A DNA stretch of 64,000 nucleotides, from NCBI GenBank assembly GCA_020073525.1, contig JAIQFA010000004.1, positions 62,001-126,000 of the forward strand, in the 5' to 3' direction. The DNA is from Terriglobia bacterium. Its GTDB lineage: Bacteria; Acidobacteriota; Terriglobia; Terriglobales; Acidobacteriaceae. How positions within the stretch are numbered: position 1 is the first letter of the stretch; each line of letters opens with the position of its first letter. Shown piece by piece: positions 35,118 to 45,100 of the stretch. A program made the position numbers and the translations under genes. Under the pieces are notes generated by a model. That model made no database searches and was not told the DNA's origin. It was given only the letters and a program-made list of their open reading frames with translations.

Positions 35118-36083
35118 CTAGTTCGTAGGTGAGACCGCTTTTAAAACAATGGGCTCTGCCTGCAGGCGCTCGACAATTCGGGCCACGGCAACCGCCAGCG
35201 GTCCGTCGAGCGAACAACCACTGGCGCACTTGTGACCTCCGCCACCGAAACACTCGGCGACGGTGGAGACGTTGACTTCTCCCTTACTGCGCAGGCTGAT
35301 GCGATAGCGGTGATCGGGAAGTTCACGAAAGAAAACGGCAACCTGCACGTCGGCCATGGAGAGCGCGTAATTGACCAAGCCCTCGCAATCTTCTTCGCGG
35401 GCGCCGAAACGCTGCATCTGTTCCTGCGTCACCCAGATCCAGGCGAGTGGACCTTCGCGATGCAGGTTCGAGAGCGCCGCGCCCAGCAGGCGCATTTTGG
35501 CCGTGGAATGACCGAAATAGATGTGGCGGGCGCAATGCGCGGGGTCCGCTCCGGCCAGCACGAGGTCGCGCGCGACGGTGAACGTGTGCTCGTTGGTGCC
35601 TTCGAACATAAACGATCCCGTGTCGGTCATGAGCGCGGTGTAGAGGCAGGTGGCAATGTCGCGATCGACAGGAACGCACGCACGGCGAGCTAAACGAAAA
35701 ACCAGTTCGGCGGTCGCCATCACGGTGGAATCGATCCAGTTGATGTGGGCGAAGTTCCGGCCGCTCACGTGATGGTCAATGTTGATGAGGAAAGATTCTT
35801 CGAGGCCATCGAGCAGCGTGCGCCGGATGTTGTCGCATTCGAGCAGAATTACGGCGTCGTTTGCGGGAACGGCATCGGACTGAATGGCGCGATCAGCGAA
35901 GGGCAGGTTCTGATAAATGCGAGGAACGCCGTCGTGCATGACGACTTCGGCATCTTTCCCCATTACGCGCAGGATCTGGCCACAGGCGAGGGCCGAGCCG
36001 ATGCCGTCTCCGTCGGGCCGGGCGTGCGAGGTCACCACGAACCGGCGACGCGACCGAATTTCTTGTAGAACACGGTCTAGCAT
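35118..36083 (-). CDS. nrnA: Bifunctional oligoribonuclease/PAP phosphatase, DHH family
   Basis: A 321-residue cytoplasmic enzyme with the DHH/DHHA1 layout. It has HARPDGDGIGSALA near the start, NIDHHVSGRNFA around residue 110 and FGGGGHKCASGC near the C-terminus. The PDGD, DHH and GGGH motifs bind two metal ions. It degrades very short RNA fragments and 3'-phosphoadenosine 5'-phosphate. It follows rbfA, as is usual in many bacteria, but a family A repeat separates the two here. Confidence 0.9.
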   Translation of the reverse strand: MLDRVLQEIRSRRRFVVTSHARPDGDGIGSALACGQILRVMGKDAEVVMHDGVPRIYQNLPFADRAIQSDAVPANDAVILLECDNIRRTLLDGLEESFLINIDHHVSGRNFAHINWIDSTVMATAELVFRLARRACVPVDRDIATCLYTALMTDTGSFMFEGTNEHTFTVARDLVLAGADPAHCARHIYFGHSTAKMRLLGAALSNLHREGPLAWIWVTQEQMQRFGAREEDCEGLVNYALSMADVQVAVFFRELPDHRYRISLRSKGEVNVSTVAECFGGGGHKCASGCSLDGPLAVAVARIVERLQAEPIVLKAVSPTN

Positions 36084-36105
36084 GAGGGTGTTCCAGCTTT
36101 TTTGT

Positions 36106-36167
36106 GTAGAGACGGGGCTTGCCCCGTCTCACTCTGCGTCGGAAGACGCGGCAAGCCGCGTCTCTAC
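36106..36167. repeat. REP-like double hairpin, family A, inverted copy
   Basis: GTAGAGACG...CGTCTCTAC encloses GAGACGGGGCTTGCCCCGTC and GACGCGGCAAGCCGCGTC, the reverse complement of the 25759 element with a slightly different spacer. It sits between rbfA and nrnA. Confidence 0.85.
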
Positions 36168-36185
36168 GGAAAATTTGGTGCCCCT

Positions 36186-36563
36186 TTAGGGGCTCGGAGC
36201 CTTCCGGCTGCGTTTCTTTGCTCGGCCTAGAAGTTCGTCGACCCGTCCCTCCAATTCATCGGCACGATCGATCTGGAAATAAAGCTCGGGAGGGCGGCGC
36301 AGGCGCAGGCGTTCCGCAAGTTCGTGGCGGACATAATTCTTGGCGGCGGCCAGTCCTTCGAGGGTGCGTTCCGCTTCTGTCTCGTCGCCGGCGACATGCA
36401 CCATGACGCGAGCGGAACGCGCGTCGTCGGCCATGACGACGGAACTGACGCTGGCCAGCCCGATGCGAGGATCGCCAAGTTCACCTTCGAGGATGGTTTC
36501 AATCTCCTCCCGGATGGCCTCGCTCAGGCGCCCGCGATGATATTTCTGAGCACGATGCTCCAC
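36186..36563 (-). CDS. rbfA: Ribosome-binding factor A
   Basis: A 125-residue KH-fold protein. The N-terminal RAQKYHRGRLSEAIREEI and the GDPRIGLASVSSVV segment are typical, and ELYFQIDRADE matches the conserved FxxD end. RbfA binds the 30S subunit during late 16S maturation and cold adaptation. The stop codon lies in the loop of the GCCCCTAAAGGGGC hairpin, also found after the DUF3106 gene. The usual infB partner is not in this window; DUF503 lies upstream. Confidence 0.93.
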   Translation of the reverse strand: MEHRAQKYHRGRLSEAIREEIETILEGELGDPRIGLASVSSVVMADDARSARVMVHVAGDETEAERTLEGLAAAKNYVRHELAERLRLRRPPELYFQIDRADELEGRVDELLGRAKKRSRKAPSP

Positions 36564-36712
36564 AGCACACCTCGAAGGCAGGAAAACCTGTAAGGATATC
36601 AGAAAGGCTGGCGTCGATCATTGCGAGAATTTCGGGGGTCGTGGCCAATTTCCGTACCACTGCGCTACGAGCTCCGAGCAAGCCGGTTGCCCGCAGCTCG
36701 TGGCTTCTCGCC

Positions 36713-37000
36713 TCACAGAAACTCTACAAACGAGTCCGTAACTTCAGCGCCGGCATTGTTGGCGATGCGGGTGGCGGCACGCTCTACGCTTTTCATCAGC
36801 CCATCAAGATAATCGCGCGAGTGGGAGACGCCAACGACACCGATGGTCGCCTGATTCCACAACGGGCTGGGATCAAGTTCGGCAACCGAAACATTGAACG
36901 CCCCCCGGAGCCGGTCTTTCAGGCTGCGCGTGACCTGACGTTTGTCTTTCAGCGATTGCGCCGCCTCAATGCGGATTTCGAGCGTAAGGAATGCGATCAT
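36713..37000 (-). CDS. DUF503-family protein
   Basis: A 95-residue protein, the normal DUF503 length, when started at ATG 37000. The track start at 37078 adds 26 unrelated residues. It begins MIAFLTLEIRIEAAQSLKDK, the family signature, with IGVVGVSHSRD in the middle. DUF503 often lies between infB and rbfA and is probably linked to ribosome assembly; its biochemical role is unknown. Confidence 0.85.
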   Translation of the reverse strand: MIAFLTLEIRIEAAQSLKDKRQVTRSLKDRLRGAFNVSVAELDPSPLWNQATIGVVGVSHSRDYLDGLMKSVERAATRIANNAGAEVTDSFVEFL

Positions 37001-37068
37001 GAGATGTTTATACCGTAAATCAGAAACCAGAAGCGATTCTACCTCATTGAGCCAAAAGGGCTTAGACG

Positions 37069-37096
37069 GCAGAGACACGGCAACGCCGCGTCTCCA
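37069..37096. repeat. Degenerate family A hairpin
   Basis: AGAGACACGGCAACGCCGCG followed by TCTCC resembles the family A hairpin with several changes. It lies between the divergent DUF503 and cold-shock genes. Confidence 0.5.
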
Positions 37097-37276
37097 GGGA
37101 GCTTAATCTATCCCCGCCCCAAAGTTTCGCCCCTTTCTCCGTTTTACTGTGCTACACTAGAAATCGCTAAGTTTGACTCACAGTTAGTTGCAGGCCGGTA
37201 CCGCCAACCAGCGTCACCCCCTCTACAAGCAGCGAATCTTCTCAGCACATTTCAAGATTCAAGAATAGGAACATCA

Positions 37277-37480
37277 ATGGCAGAACAAGGAACAGTGAAG
37301 TGGTTTAACGACGCCAAGGGCTATGGTTTCATCAGCCGTCAAAATGGCGAAGACGTTTTCGTGCATTTCTCCGCTATTCAAGCTGGCGGCTTCAAGAGCC
37401 TGCAAGAAGGCCAAACCGTGCAGTTCGACGTGACCAAGGGCCCCAAAGGCTGGCAAGCGGAGAACGTTACCGCTGTCTAG
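37277..37480 (+). CDS. csp: Cold-shock domain protein
   Basis: A 67-residue CspA-like protein. It has both RNA-binding motifs, KGYGFIS (RNP1) and VFVHFSAI (RNP2), with [14 protein letters not shown] at the start. It binds single-stranded RNA and DNA and melts RNA structure. The 5' leader is more than 100 bases and may be structured, as for other csp genes. A perfect terminator follows. Confidence 0.95.
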   Translation: MAEQGTVKWFNDAKGYGFISRQNGEDVFVHFSAIQAGGFKSLQEGQTVQFDVTKGPKGWQAENVTAV

Positions 37481-37512
37481 GTAGCGACAACGATCTCTAA
37501 GTAAAACAAGGT

Positions 37513-37543
37513 GCCCGGGATTCGCAGGAATCCCGGGCATTTT
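37513..37543 (+). terminator. Rho-independent terminator of csp
   Basis: Perfect 11-pair stem GCCCGGGATTC / GAATCCCGGGC with a four-base loop, followed by ATTTTC. A decayed copy of this stretch lies at 40557. Confidence 0.85.
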
Positions 37544-37662
37544 CGCGTCTGGAGGATTGGCCGGCCGCTTCCCGGCGTGATGCATGTCACAGCACTACTC
37601 GTTGGGTCGAGCTATCTTCGCCCCTACGGCGGATACCGTCTTTGAGCCGCTGTGGAGACGCA

Positions 37663-40182
37663 ATGAAGTTACTCTCCGCCCATGTCCTGTTTGCAGGGAT
37701 TGTCGGCGCGGGTTCCATTTTCCTGATGGGCGGGACCGGGCTGTCGCGATCTTCCAGTACGGATCATGCGCCGCCCGCGAGCCAACCTGCGAAGATCACT
37801 GTCGACTATCCGTTCGACGGCTCTGTTTTTCCTCCGGAGATCACGCCTCCCACTTTTCTCTGGCGCGATCCGAGCGAGACCGCGAAACGGTGGGTGATTG
37901 ACGTCTCCTTTGCGGACCACTCGACTGGAATCCGCGTAAACGCGCCCGGCGAGCCCATGCAAATGGGCGTGATCGATCCGCAAACGGGCAATCAGCCGCC
38001 ACAACTGACTCCCGAGCAGGCGGCCACGCGGACGTGGACTCCGGACGCGGACACCTGGTCGAAGATCAAGCGCCAGTCCGTCAAATCGCCGGCAACGATC
38101 GCGGTCAACGGTTTTGCGGACGGCGGTTCAAACCTGCCAGTGTCGAGCGGCAGCGTGACCATTTCCACGTCACTCGATCCCGTCGGCGCTCCCGTTTTCT
38201 ACCGCGATGTCCCACTAATGCTGTCGCCGCGCGCGGAGAACGGCTCGATCCAGCCGCTGCCGCCATCCGCCATTCCCCTCATCAAATGGAAGCTGCGCAA
38301 CATTGGCGAGCCGCAGAGCCGAACGGTGATGGAGAATCTCTACACCTGCGCCAACTGCCATTCGTTTTCGCGCGACGGCAAGACGCTCGGGCTGGATGTC
38401 GATGGACCGAAGAACGACAAGGGATTGTATGCTATCGTCCCGGTGGCCAAAATCATGGCCATCCGCAATCAGGATGTCATCCGCTGGAGTTCCTTTCAGG
38501 AAAACCCTGAAGCCCGGAACTTCGAGCCCGCCGTGAAGCGGTTCGGGTTCATGTCGCAAATCTCGCCCGACGGCCGCTACGTTGTGACATCGATTGGGCC
38601 TCCCGGCGCGGGAAACGCCAATAAGAACGAAAACCCCGACTTCGCGCCCGGGCTCTCGGATCGCCTTTTCAGCACCAACTATATGGACTTCCGCTTCAAC
38701 CAGGTTTTTTATCCGATGCGCGGCATCCTGGTCTGGTACGACCGGAAGGATGGGAAACTGCGGCATCTGCCCGGCGCCGATGACCCGCGGTTTGTGCAAA
38801 CCAGCGCATTTTGGTCGCCGGATGGAAAATACCTGATCTTTAGCCGGGCCGAGGCTCGCGACCCCTATCCGCCTGCCGCGGAGAAGCCCGAGTACGCCAA
38901 TGACCCGAAGGAACCGCAGATCCAATACGACTTGTACCGCATTCCTTTTAATGACGGCAGAGGCGGGAAGGCGGAGCCGGTTGCAGGCGCTTCCGGGAAC
39001 GGCATGAGCAACAACTTCCCCAAGGTGTCTCCGGACGGCCGCTGGATCGTGTTCGTGCAGAACCATAACGGCCTGCTGATGCGCCCCGACAGCAAGCTCT
39101 ACATCGTCCCTTTCGCGGGTGGGACAGCCCGGCTGATGAAATGCAATACGTCGCTGATGAACTCGTGGCACACGTTTTCGCCGAACGGGCGCTGGCTTGC
39201 GTTTTCGTCGAAGGCGCGCTCGCCCTACACGCGGCTCATGCTGACCCACATCGACGCCAACGGCAACGACACTCCTGCGATTCTCGTGGACAACACGACC
39301 GCCGCCAATCGCGCCGTGAATATCCCCGAGTTTGTGAACGTGCCGCCCGACGGCCTGCAAAAGATCGATCCGCAGGCGATGGAGTTTTACAGGTTGTTCA
39401 ACCAGGCCTTCGAGTTCATGGAGAGCAACAAGATGGCCGAAGCCGTTCCGGTGTTGCGCAAGGCTCTGCTACAGGATCCCGACGATGCCCTGGCGCATTA
39501 CGTCCTGGCGACGGCGCTGACTGGAAACGACTCGGAGCGTGAGGCGGTGGAAGAATATCGCAAGGCCTGCGCTCTCGACACTCACCATGCGACCTGGTTC
39601 GCTCACCTCGCGGTGTCGCTGGCGCTAACCGGCGACCTGGACGGGGCCGTGGTCAACTTTCGGAAATCACTGACGCTCGATCCTTCGGTTGCCGGGACGG
39701 AGACGGGTCTGGGAACGGCGCTGTTCGAAAACGGGCAAGCTCAGGAGGGATACGAGCACCTGCGGAAAGCAGTCGACATGGCTCCCGACTTCCCCGATGC
39801 GCACAATCAACTCGGGTGGGAGCTGGCCAAGACGGGACGAATGGACGAGGCCGTCGACCAACTGCAAAAGGCAATCAAACTCCGTCCCACTTCCGTGGAG
39901 TATCGCTTCAATCTGGGTTATGTCCTCGGATTACGCGGGGACAACGCTGGGGCCGTAGCCGCTTTTCAGAAGGCCGTGGAACTTAGCGAAAGCAAAGACT
40001 GGCAGTGCCTCGCCGCGCTGGCGGACGCATACAGCAAGACCGGCCGCAACACCGAGGCCATACAATCCGCACATCAGGCGCTCGATTTGGCCCTCCAGCA
40101 ACATGACGAACAACTGGAGAAGAAGTTGCGGGACGACATCGACCGCTACGAACAAGGTGCCGCAAAAGCGCACCCCCAGTAG
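37663..40182 (+). CDS. Exported heme-motif, beta-propeller and TPR protein
   Basis: An 839-residue protein. I start at ATG 37663 with GGAG upstream (track: TTG 37642). An N-terminal hydrophobic segment (LLSAHVLFAGIVGAGSIFLMGG) is a signal or anchor. A beta-rich domain follows, then a single CANCHSFSRDGKTLG site around residue 233, matching a c-type heme motif. PD40/WD40-like blades come next (ISPDGRYVVTS, WSPDGKYLIFS, VSPDGRWIVFV, FSPNGRWLAFS). From about residue 580 there are five or six TPR repeats. This mix resembles TolB-like acidobacterial proteins of unknown role, possibly a periplasmic scaffold or redox sensor. Whether heme is bound is unproven. Confidence 0.75.
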   Translation: MKLLSAHVLFAGIVGAGSIFLMGGTGLSRSSSTDHAPPASQPAKITVDYPFDGSVFPPEITPPTFLWRDPSETAKRWVIDVSFADHSTGIRVNAPGEPMQMGVIDPQTGNQPPQLTPEQAATRTWTPDADTWSKIKRQSVKSPATIAVNGFADGGSNLPVSSGSVTISTSLDPVGAPVFYRDVPLMLSPRAENGSIQPLPPSAIPLIKWKLRNIGEPQSRTVMENLYTCANCHSFSRDGKTLGLDVDGPKNDKGLYAIVPVAKIMAIRNQDVIRWSSFQENPEARNFEPAVKRFGFMSQISPDGRYVVTSIGPPGAGNANKNENPDFAPGLSDRLFSTNYMDFRFNQVFYPMRGILVWYDRKDGKLRHLPGADDPRFVQTSAFWSPDGKYLIFSRAEARDPYPPAAEKPEYANDPKEPQIQYDLYRIPFNDGRGGKAEPVAGASGNGMSNNFPKVSPDGRWIVFVQNHNGLLMRPDSKLYIVPFAGGTARLMKCNTSLMNSWHTFSPNGRWLAFSSKARSPYTRLMLTHIDANGNDTPAILVDNTTAANRAVNIPEFVNVPPDGLQKIDPQAMEFYRLFNQAFEFMESNKMAEAVPVLRKALLQDPDDALAHYVLATALTGNDSEREAVEEYRKACALDTHHATWFAHLAVSLALTGDLDGAVVNFRKSLTLDPSVAGTETGLGTALFENGQAQEGYEHLRKAVDMAPDFPDAHNQLGWELAKTGRMDEAVDQLQKAIKLRPTSVEYRFNLGYVLGLRGDNAGAVAAFQKAVELSESKDWQCLAALADAYSKTGRNTEAIQSAHQALDLALQQHDEQLEKKLRDDIDRYEQGAAKAHPQ

Positions 40183-40205
40183 GAGGCTCCCGCAGAACGT
40201 GTACA

Positions 40206-40223
40206 GCGGACACTCCTGTCCGC
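40206..40223. repeat. Palindromic repeat, family C
   Basis: GCGGACACTCCTGTCCGC, 24 bases after the TPR gene. Its exact reverse complement is at 42096-42113. The flanking bases differ, so it is a dispersed short element. Confidence 0.7.
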
Positions 40224-40556
40224 TGCCTCTGAGTTTGATTTTTTCCAACGAACGCGGTTGGGGGGGCAGATTGTCCCTCTGTGTTCCTTGGGCAAGGGCG
40301 ATTTTGAGGCTGGTGTTACGAATTCCGAACAGAAGACGCGAACCCGTTCAACCGGGAAAGGATTGTTGTACCGTGTCCTGCATCTCTCGCGGCTCTCCGG
40401 CTCTGCCACGACTGCCTTCCCCCTCCGATGTCGCATCGCAGGGCCGTTGAGCTAAGTCCAAGGGAGTAAGGGGTGGGCGTGTTCCGGTTCGCTGCTAGAA
40501 TCCCGAGCTCCTGGCCGACCGTCCCACCCTTTGTTTTTCGAGACGCGGGATCCAGA
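40224..40556. other. Intergenic stretch with no gene seen
   Basis: About 330 bases with short chance ORFs on both strands and no domain, promoter or RNA structure that I can support. It ends at a decayed csp tail. Confidence 0.4.
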
Positions 40557-40636
40557 ACAGCGGTCTAGGCAGCGACCACGATCTCTAAGCAAAAAAAAGT
40601 GCCCGAGATTCGCGGGGCATTCTTGTGTTTGGAAGA
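40557..40636 (+). pseudogene. Decayed 3' tail of a second csp gene
   Basis: Bases 40560-40590 (GGTCTAGGCAGCGACCACGA and on) match the end of csp and its trailer at 37470-37550: same stop context, same GATCTCTAAG, same GTGCCCGAGATTCGC. The terminator stem has lost part of its second arm (GGGGCATTC only). Nothing upstream reads as a cold-shock protein, so only the tail survives, from an ancient duplication or deletion. Confidence 0.65.
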
Positions 40637-40727
40637 ATCTGCACATCCTCACCCAACCCGCGTAGGCCCGGACGCAAGTTCACCTCCAAACAGAGGACGA
40701 GGGCGTCAGTCCGTGCATGGTTCGGAT

Positions 40728-40752
40728 TTAACTGAGAGCTAACAGCTGAGAG
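40728..40752. repeat. Short family B-like repeat
   Basis: Degenerate units ACTGAGAGCTAACAGCTGAG end beside the stop of the RMD1 gene. They resemble the GTTCTCAGCTGTCAG run near 45705. Confidence 0.4.
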
Positions 40753-41895
40753 CTAAATCGGCATGCTCCCCTTAAACAGCCAGATCAAATCAATGATCAG
40801 AATAATCACCACCATCAGCTCCAGCACAAACGCGCGGCTCTGGTGGAACTGGTCGACCATGAAGCGGTAGAGCTCTTCGGCGGTGTGGACTTTCTGGTTG
40901 ACCAGGTTTTTGTAATCGCTCACACCGATCTTTGACGCGGCCACTTTGTAGAGGCGCGCGGAGAACATGTCGCTCAGGAACTTGATGGCGTTGTCGGCGC
41001 GCTCGGTCAGTTCGTCCACATCGAGCAGGACGGTATGCAATCGGTTAGCACGTTTCGCGGTGCGCCAGCGTGCCCAGATGCCGGTCGAGCCGTGGTCCAT
41101 GAAATCGTAGACGCTTTGCAGTTCGCGCGTCAGCAGTTCGTCGTAGTGCCGGAATTCGAGAAGCTGCGAGTTGGCATATTCGAGCAGTTGGATAACGGTT
41201 TCCGCGCCTCCCGCCGAGTCGTAGAGAAACGCTCCGTTCCAGCTGATCACGGCCAGGTCGTTTGGGTAGTAGGAAATTTTCGACTGCATGATTTCCTGCT
41301 GCTCGCCGTCGGAGAGCGGCATGTTCTCGCCGCGCACGATCTGGGCGATGCGTCCACCCTGGGCCGCGAGCAGTTCGGCCGCTGACGGATTGCCGGCGAT
41401 GTCGCGCACATGGAAGACGAAATAGTCTTCGTGCAGCCAGGTGTCGTAGAGCTTGACCAACGCGGGCCGGGCGCGCTCGATTTTCTCCTTGACGATTTTC
41501 TGGGCGAAGCTGGTGAAGTCGGTATCCCAAACCCAGCGACCGGCGAGGCGGACCAACGTGTCCCAGTCTCCAGAAAAGGGCAGCTCAAAGACGACGCTCA
41601 GCACCCCGTAATCGTAGTACTTGATTTGGACGTCGAGGCGCTCTCCACTTTCCAGAACCAACGGTTCGACCGGCTCGACCACCGGAGGCCGTTGGAAGCG
41701 GACGTATCCGGGAGCTGGGTGCTTGAAGCTGGCCTCCTGTCGGCGGGCTCCGAAGATGTCGCGGAGGGCATCGAGTTTAATCTCTTCGCAAACGTCGAAC
41801 TGAATCAGCACCAGGACCGAGCCTTGCAGTGTTATGTTCTGAGCGATCGACTGCCCCGGCATGGGCGCCGTAAGGGTTGGATTTGCGGTTTCCAT
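40753..41895 (-). CDS. RMD1/DUF155-family membrane-anchored protein
   Basis: A 380-residue protein from ATG 41895 (a GGAAGAAAG site lies upstream; the track's 41949 adds 18 residues). The conserved DUF155 core includes YYDYGVLSVVFELPF, SYYPNDLAVISWNGAFLYD and the coiled helical region around residue 300. The C-terminal helix VLELMVVIILIIDLIWLF anchors it to the membrane. Related yeast Rmd proteins affect meiotic nuclear division or mitochondrial translation, but no bacterial function is known to me. It seems to be a single-gene unit. Confidence 0.8.
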   Translation of the reverse strand: METANPTLTAPMPGQSIAQNITLQGSVLVLIQFDVCEEIKLDALRDIFGARRQEASFKHPAPGYVRFQRPPVVEPVEPLVLESGERLDVQIKYYDYGVLSVVFELPFSGDWDTLVRLAGRWVWDTDFTSFAQKIVKEKIERARPALVKLYDTWLHEDYFVFHVRDIAGNPSAAELLAAQGGRIAQIVRGENMPLSDGEQQEIMQSKISYYPNDLAVISWNGAFLYDSAGGAETVIQLLEYANSQLLEFRHYDELLTRELQSVYDFMDHGSTGIWARWRTAKRANRLHTVLLDVDELTERADNAIKFLSDMFSARLYKVAASKIGVSDYKNLVNQKVHTAEELYRFMVDQFHQSRAFVLELMVVIILIIDLIWLFKGSMPI

Positions 41896-42095
41896 AGATT
41901 TCAGCTTTCTTCCAACTTCAAAGCGCACGCGGCGTGGTCCGAGGTACATCGGGGACCGAAGGCCGCAACGAGGAGGCCTAGTATCTATCTATTGTCCCAG
42001 AAACAGGGCAGGATGGGCAGGTGATTGATAAGTCGTTTACTGTCAACGTCTTACGTCTTGCCGCACAAAGGGCTCGGCGCTGGTCGCGGCCGTTC

Positions 42096-42113
42096 GCGGA
42101 CAGGAGTGTCCGC
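42096..42113. repeat. Palindromic repeat, family C (reverse copy)
   Basis: GCGGACAGGAGTGTCCGC, the exact reverse complement of the 40206 element, just downstream of the FAD/Fe-S gene stop. The pair flanks the RMD1 gene in opposite orientations. Confidence 0.7.
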
Positions 42114-42124
42114 GCCACACAGGC

Positions 42125-45100
42125 TTAGCGTTTCTTGGCTAAGGCCAACAACAATGCGGCCCCCGCCGCGACCCCTGCCACCGCGAGCCCGGTACGCTTC
42201 ATCGACTTCTGGACCGCCGCCTCGTGCGGTCGCACCCAGGCATCTTCGGGATAATGCTGCGGCGCGGGATCGAACATCGGGAAGCCTTCGGGGGTTTCGG
42301 TGGCTTCGCGCAGCGCCATTTGGAGAACTTCGGCGAGGTGGAGCGCGTGGCGATCCGTTTCCTGAGCGATCTGCTCTCGGCAGCTAAAACCGTCGGCCAC
42401 AATCAGCCAGTCGGTGGGAGCCTGGCGGACGGCGGGCAGTAGTTCGAGTTCACCAATACTTTTCGAAATCTCGTATTTCTCTTTCTCGAAGCCGAATGCT
42501 CCAGCCATGCCGCAGCATCCCGGAGCGGGCGCGGTGAAATTGACGCCCATGCGCTCCAGCACTGACTGCTCGGCGGTCATCTTCATGATGGCCTTGTGAT
42601 GGCAATGCCCGTGGATGAGCGCTCGGCGCGGCAGTTTGGGGAGCGGAAAATCCTTGGCACGCTGCTCCAGGAATTCGCTGAGCAGGAAGACTTGTTTCGA
42701 AAGCGCTTGGGCACGCTCGTCTTTGGGAAAAAGGTTCGTCAGTTCATCGCGGAAGACGCTGGCGCAGCTCGGTTCGAGAACGACGATCGGCGTCGCAGCT
42801 TCAATTTCCGGCTCCAGCTCGTCCATGATCGCGAGCAGCAGGCGCTTGGCGCGGTCGAGCATGCCAACGTCGTACAGCGGGCGTCCGCAGCACAGGTGGG
42901 CACGCGGAACAGTGACGTCGAATCCGGCGGCTTCGAGCACCTCGGCGGCGGCGCGGGCAGTTGAGGGAAGGAAGTGGTTGTTGAAGGTGTCAGCCCACAG
43001 GAGCACGGGGCTCGCCTCGCGGAGCTTTGCTCCGCTGGACGAACGAATGCGTCCGTCCCCACGTGGGTACTGCCTCTCCCACCATTGTTTGAAGGTTTCT
43101 GGGGCAAACGCCGGGATGCGGCGGTGGGTGTGGATTCCGCCCGCCAGCTTCGCCAAGTCGCGCAGGCCCGGGAGTTGCGTCGTGAGATTCACTAGGCCGG
43201 GCACATGCGAGGCGGCGCGGACCCACAGGTCAAAATTCGAGAGGGCCAGCGCATTCAGCGGACGGCGGTTGGTTTCGTAGTAGTGCGACAGGAACTCCGC
43301 TTTGTAGGTGGCGACATCGACGCCGACCGGGCAATCGCTTTTGCAGCCTTTGCAGGAGAGGCAGAGGTCGAGCGATTCTTTGATGGCTTCGTTCTGCCAG
43401 CCGTCTTTGATGACGTCGCCTTTCGTCATTTCCCAGAGCAGGTGGGCGCGGCCGCGGGTGGAGTGCTGTTCGTCGCGCGTGACCCGGTAGCTGGGACACA
43501 TGACTCCGCCTTCTTCGCGGCGGCACTTGCCGACTCCCACGCAGCGCAGAGTGGCCGCTGCCAAGCTGCCGTGGTCATCGGGAAACTTGAAATGCGTCTC
43601 AGGCTGCCATGGATCATAGCCCGCTCCAAGCCGGAGATTTTCATCGAGACGGTAGGGCTCGATGAGTTTGCCCGGGTTCATTTTCCAATCGGGATCCCAG
43701 AGCGATTTGAACTCGCGGAAAGCCTGCATGAGTTCAGGCCCAAACATCTTGGGAAGAAGTTCGGCGCGCGCCTGGCCGTCTCCATGTTCGCCGGAGAGCG
43801 AACCGCCGTAGCGGACGACAAGATCGGCGGCCTCTTCCATGAACTGGCGAAACTTGCGCACGCCCTCTTCCGATTCGAGATCGTAGTCCATGCGGGTGTG
43901 CACGCAGGCGTGGCCGAAGTGTCCGTAGAACGAACCACCATAGTGGAAGGCCTGCATCAGACTCCGCAACTCGCGCAGGTAGGCGCCAAGTTTCTCGGGC
44001 GCGACTGCGGAATCTTCGAAGCCTTCCCAATGCAGCGGTTGGCCGGGTACGTGGGAAGTCACGCCCAGACTGGACTCGCGGACATCCCAGATGCGCCGCG
44101 CCTGACGCGCGTCGACGAAGAGGTGCATGTTGGGCGGAGCAGCGGAGCGATCGAGAACCTCCATGAGGTGCCGCGCCTGAGCTTCGGCTTCGTCGGCCGT
44201 CGTTGCGCCAAACTCGACCATCAGCCAGCCAGCGCCTTCCGGCAACATTGCAAGGCCTTCGAGATTCACGCCTTTGCGGCGGCTGGCGTTGACCATGATG
44301 TCGTCAAAACCTTCGAGGCCGATGGGACGGTGCTCCATGATCTGCGGGACGTGGTCGGCGCACTGATAAATGTCGGGCCATCCGATGACGAGTAGCACGC
44401 GCGAGGGCGGACTCTCCACCAGGCGGCAGGTGGCTTCCAAGACCGTGACGCAGGTGCCTTCGGAGCCGACCAGCGCGCGGGCCACGTGAAACCCGCTTTC
44501 AGGCAGAAGGTGGTTGAGGTTGTATCCGGAAACGCGACGCGGAATGTTGGGGAACCGGCGGCGGACCTGCTCGCCGTAGCGGTCGGCCAGGGATTTGAGC
44601 CCGGCGTAGATTTCGGCGCGGCGTCCACCTTCGCGGATGAGGCGGTCGAAGTCTTCGGCACTGGTCGCGCCCACGTGCATGCGCTGCCCGCCGTAGGTGA
44701 GGACTTCGAGGGACTCGATGTTGTCGTCCGTCTTGCCGGCCATGATCGAGTGGACACCGCAGGAGTTGTTGCCGATCATACCTCCGAGGGTGCAGCGGTC
44801 GTGAGTGGCGGGATCGGGCGCGAAGGTGAGGTGATGCTTCTCGGCGGCGGCGCGGAGAGTGTCGAGGACAACGCCGGGCTCAACGCGCGCGATGCGACGC
44901 TCGGGATCAATTTCGAGGATGGCCGTCATGTACTTCGAAAAGTCGAGGATGACGGCGGCATTGCAGCATTGTCCGGCAAGTGCGGTGCCTCCGCCGCGCG
45001 CGAGCAGCGGAGCGCGATGCTCGCGGCAGAGGGCGACGGCGGCGAGGACATCTTCTTTGTCGCGCGGGATTACGACGCCAATTGGAACTTGGCGATAATT

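Noticed and set aside
36499-36681. 60-aa minus-strand ORF upstream of rbfA
   Set aside because: Shadow frame overlapping rbfA, with no ribosome site and no conserved sequence.
38215-39360. 381-aa minus-strand ORF opposite the beta-propeller gene
   Set aside because: Shadow of a gene with clear repeats on the plus strand.
43205-44395. 396-aa plus-strand ORF opposite the FAD/Fe-S gene
   Set aside because: Antisense shadow of a conserved gene with clear FAD and Cys motifs.
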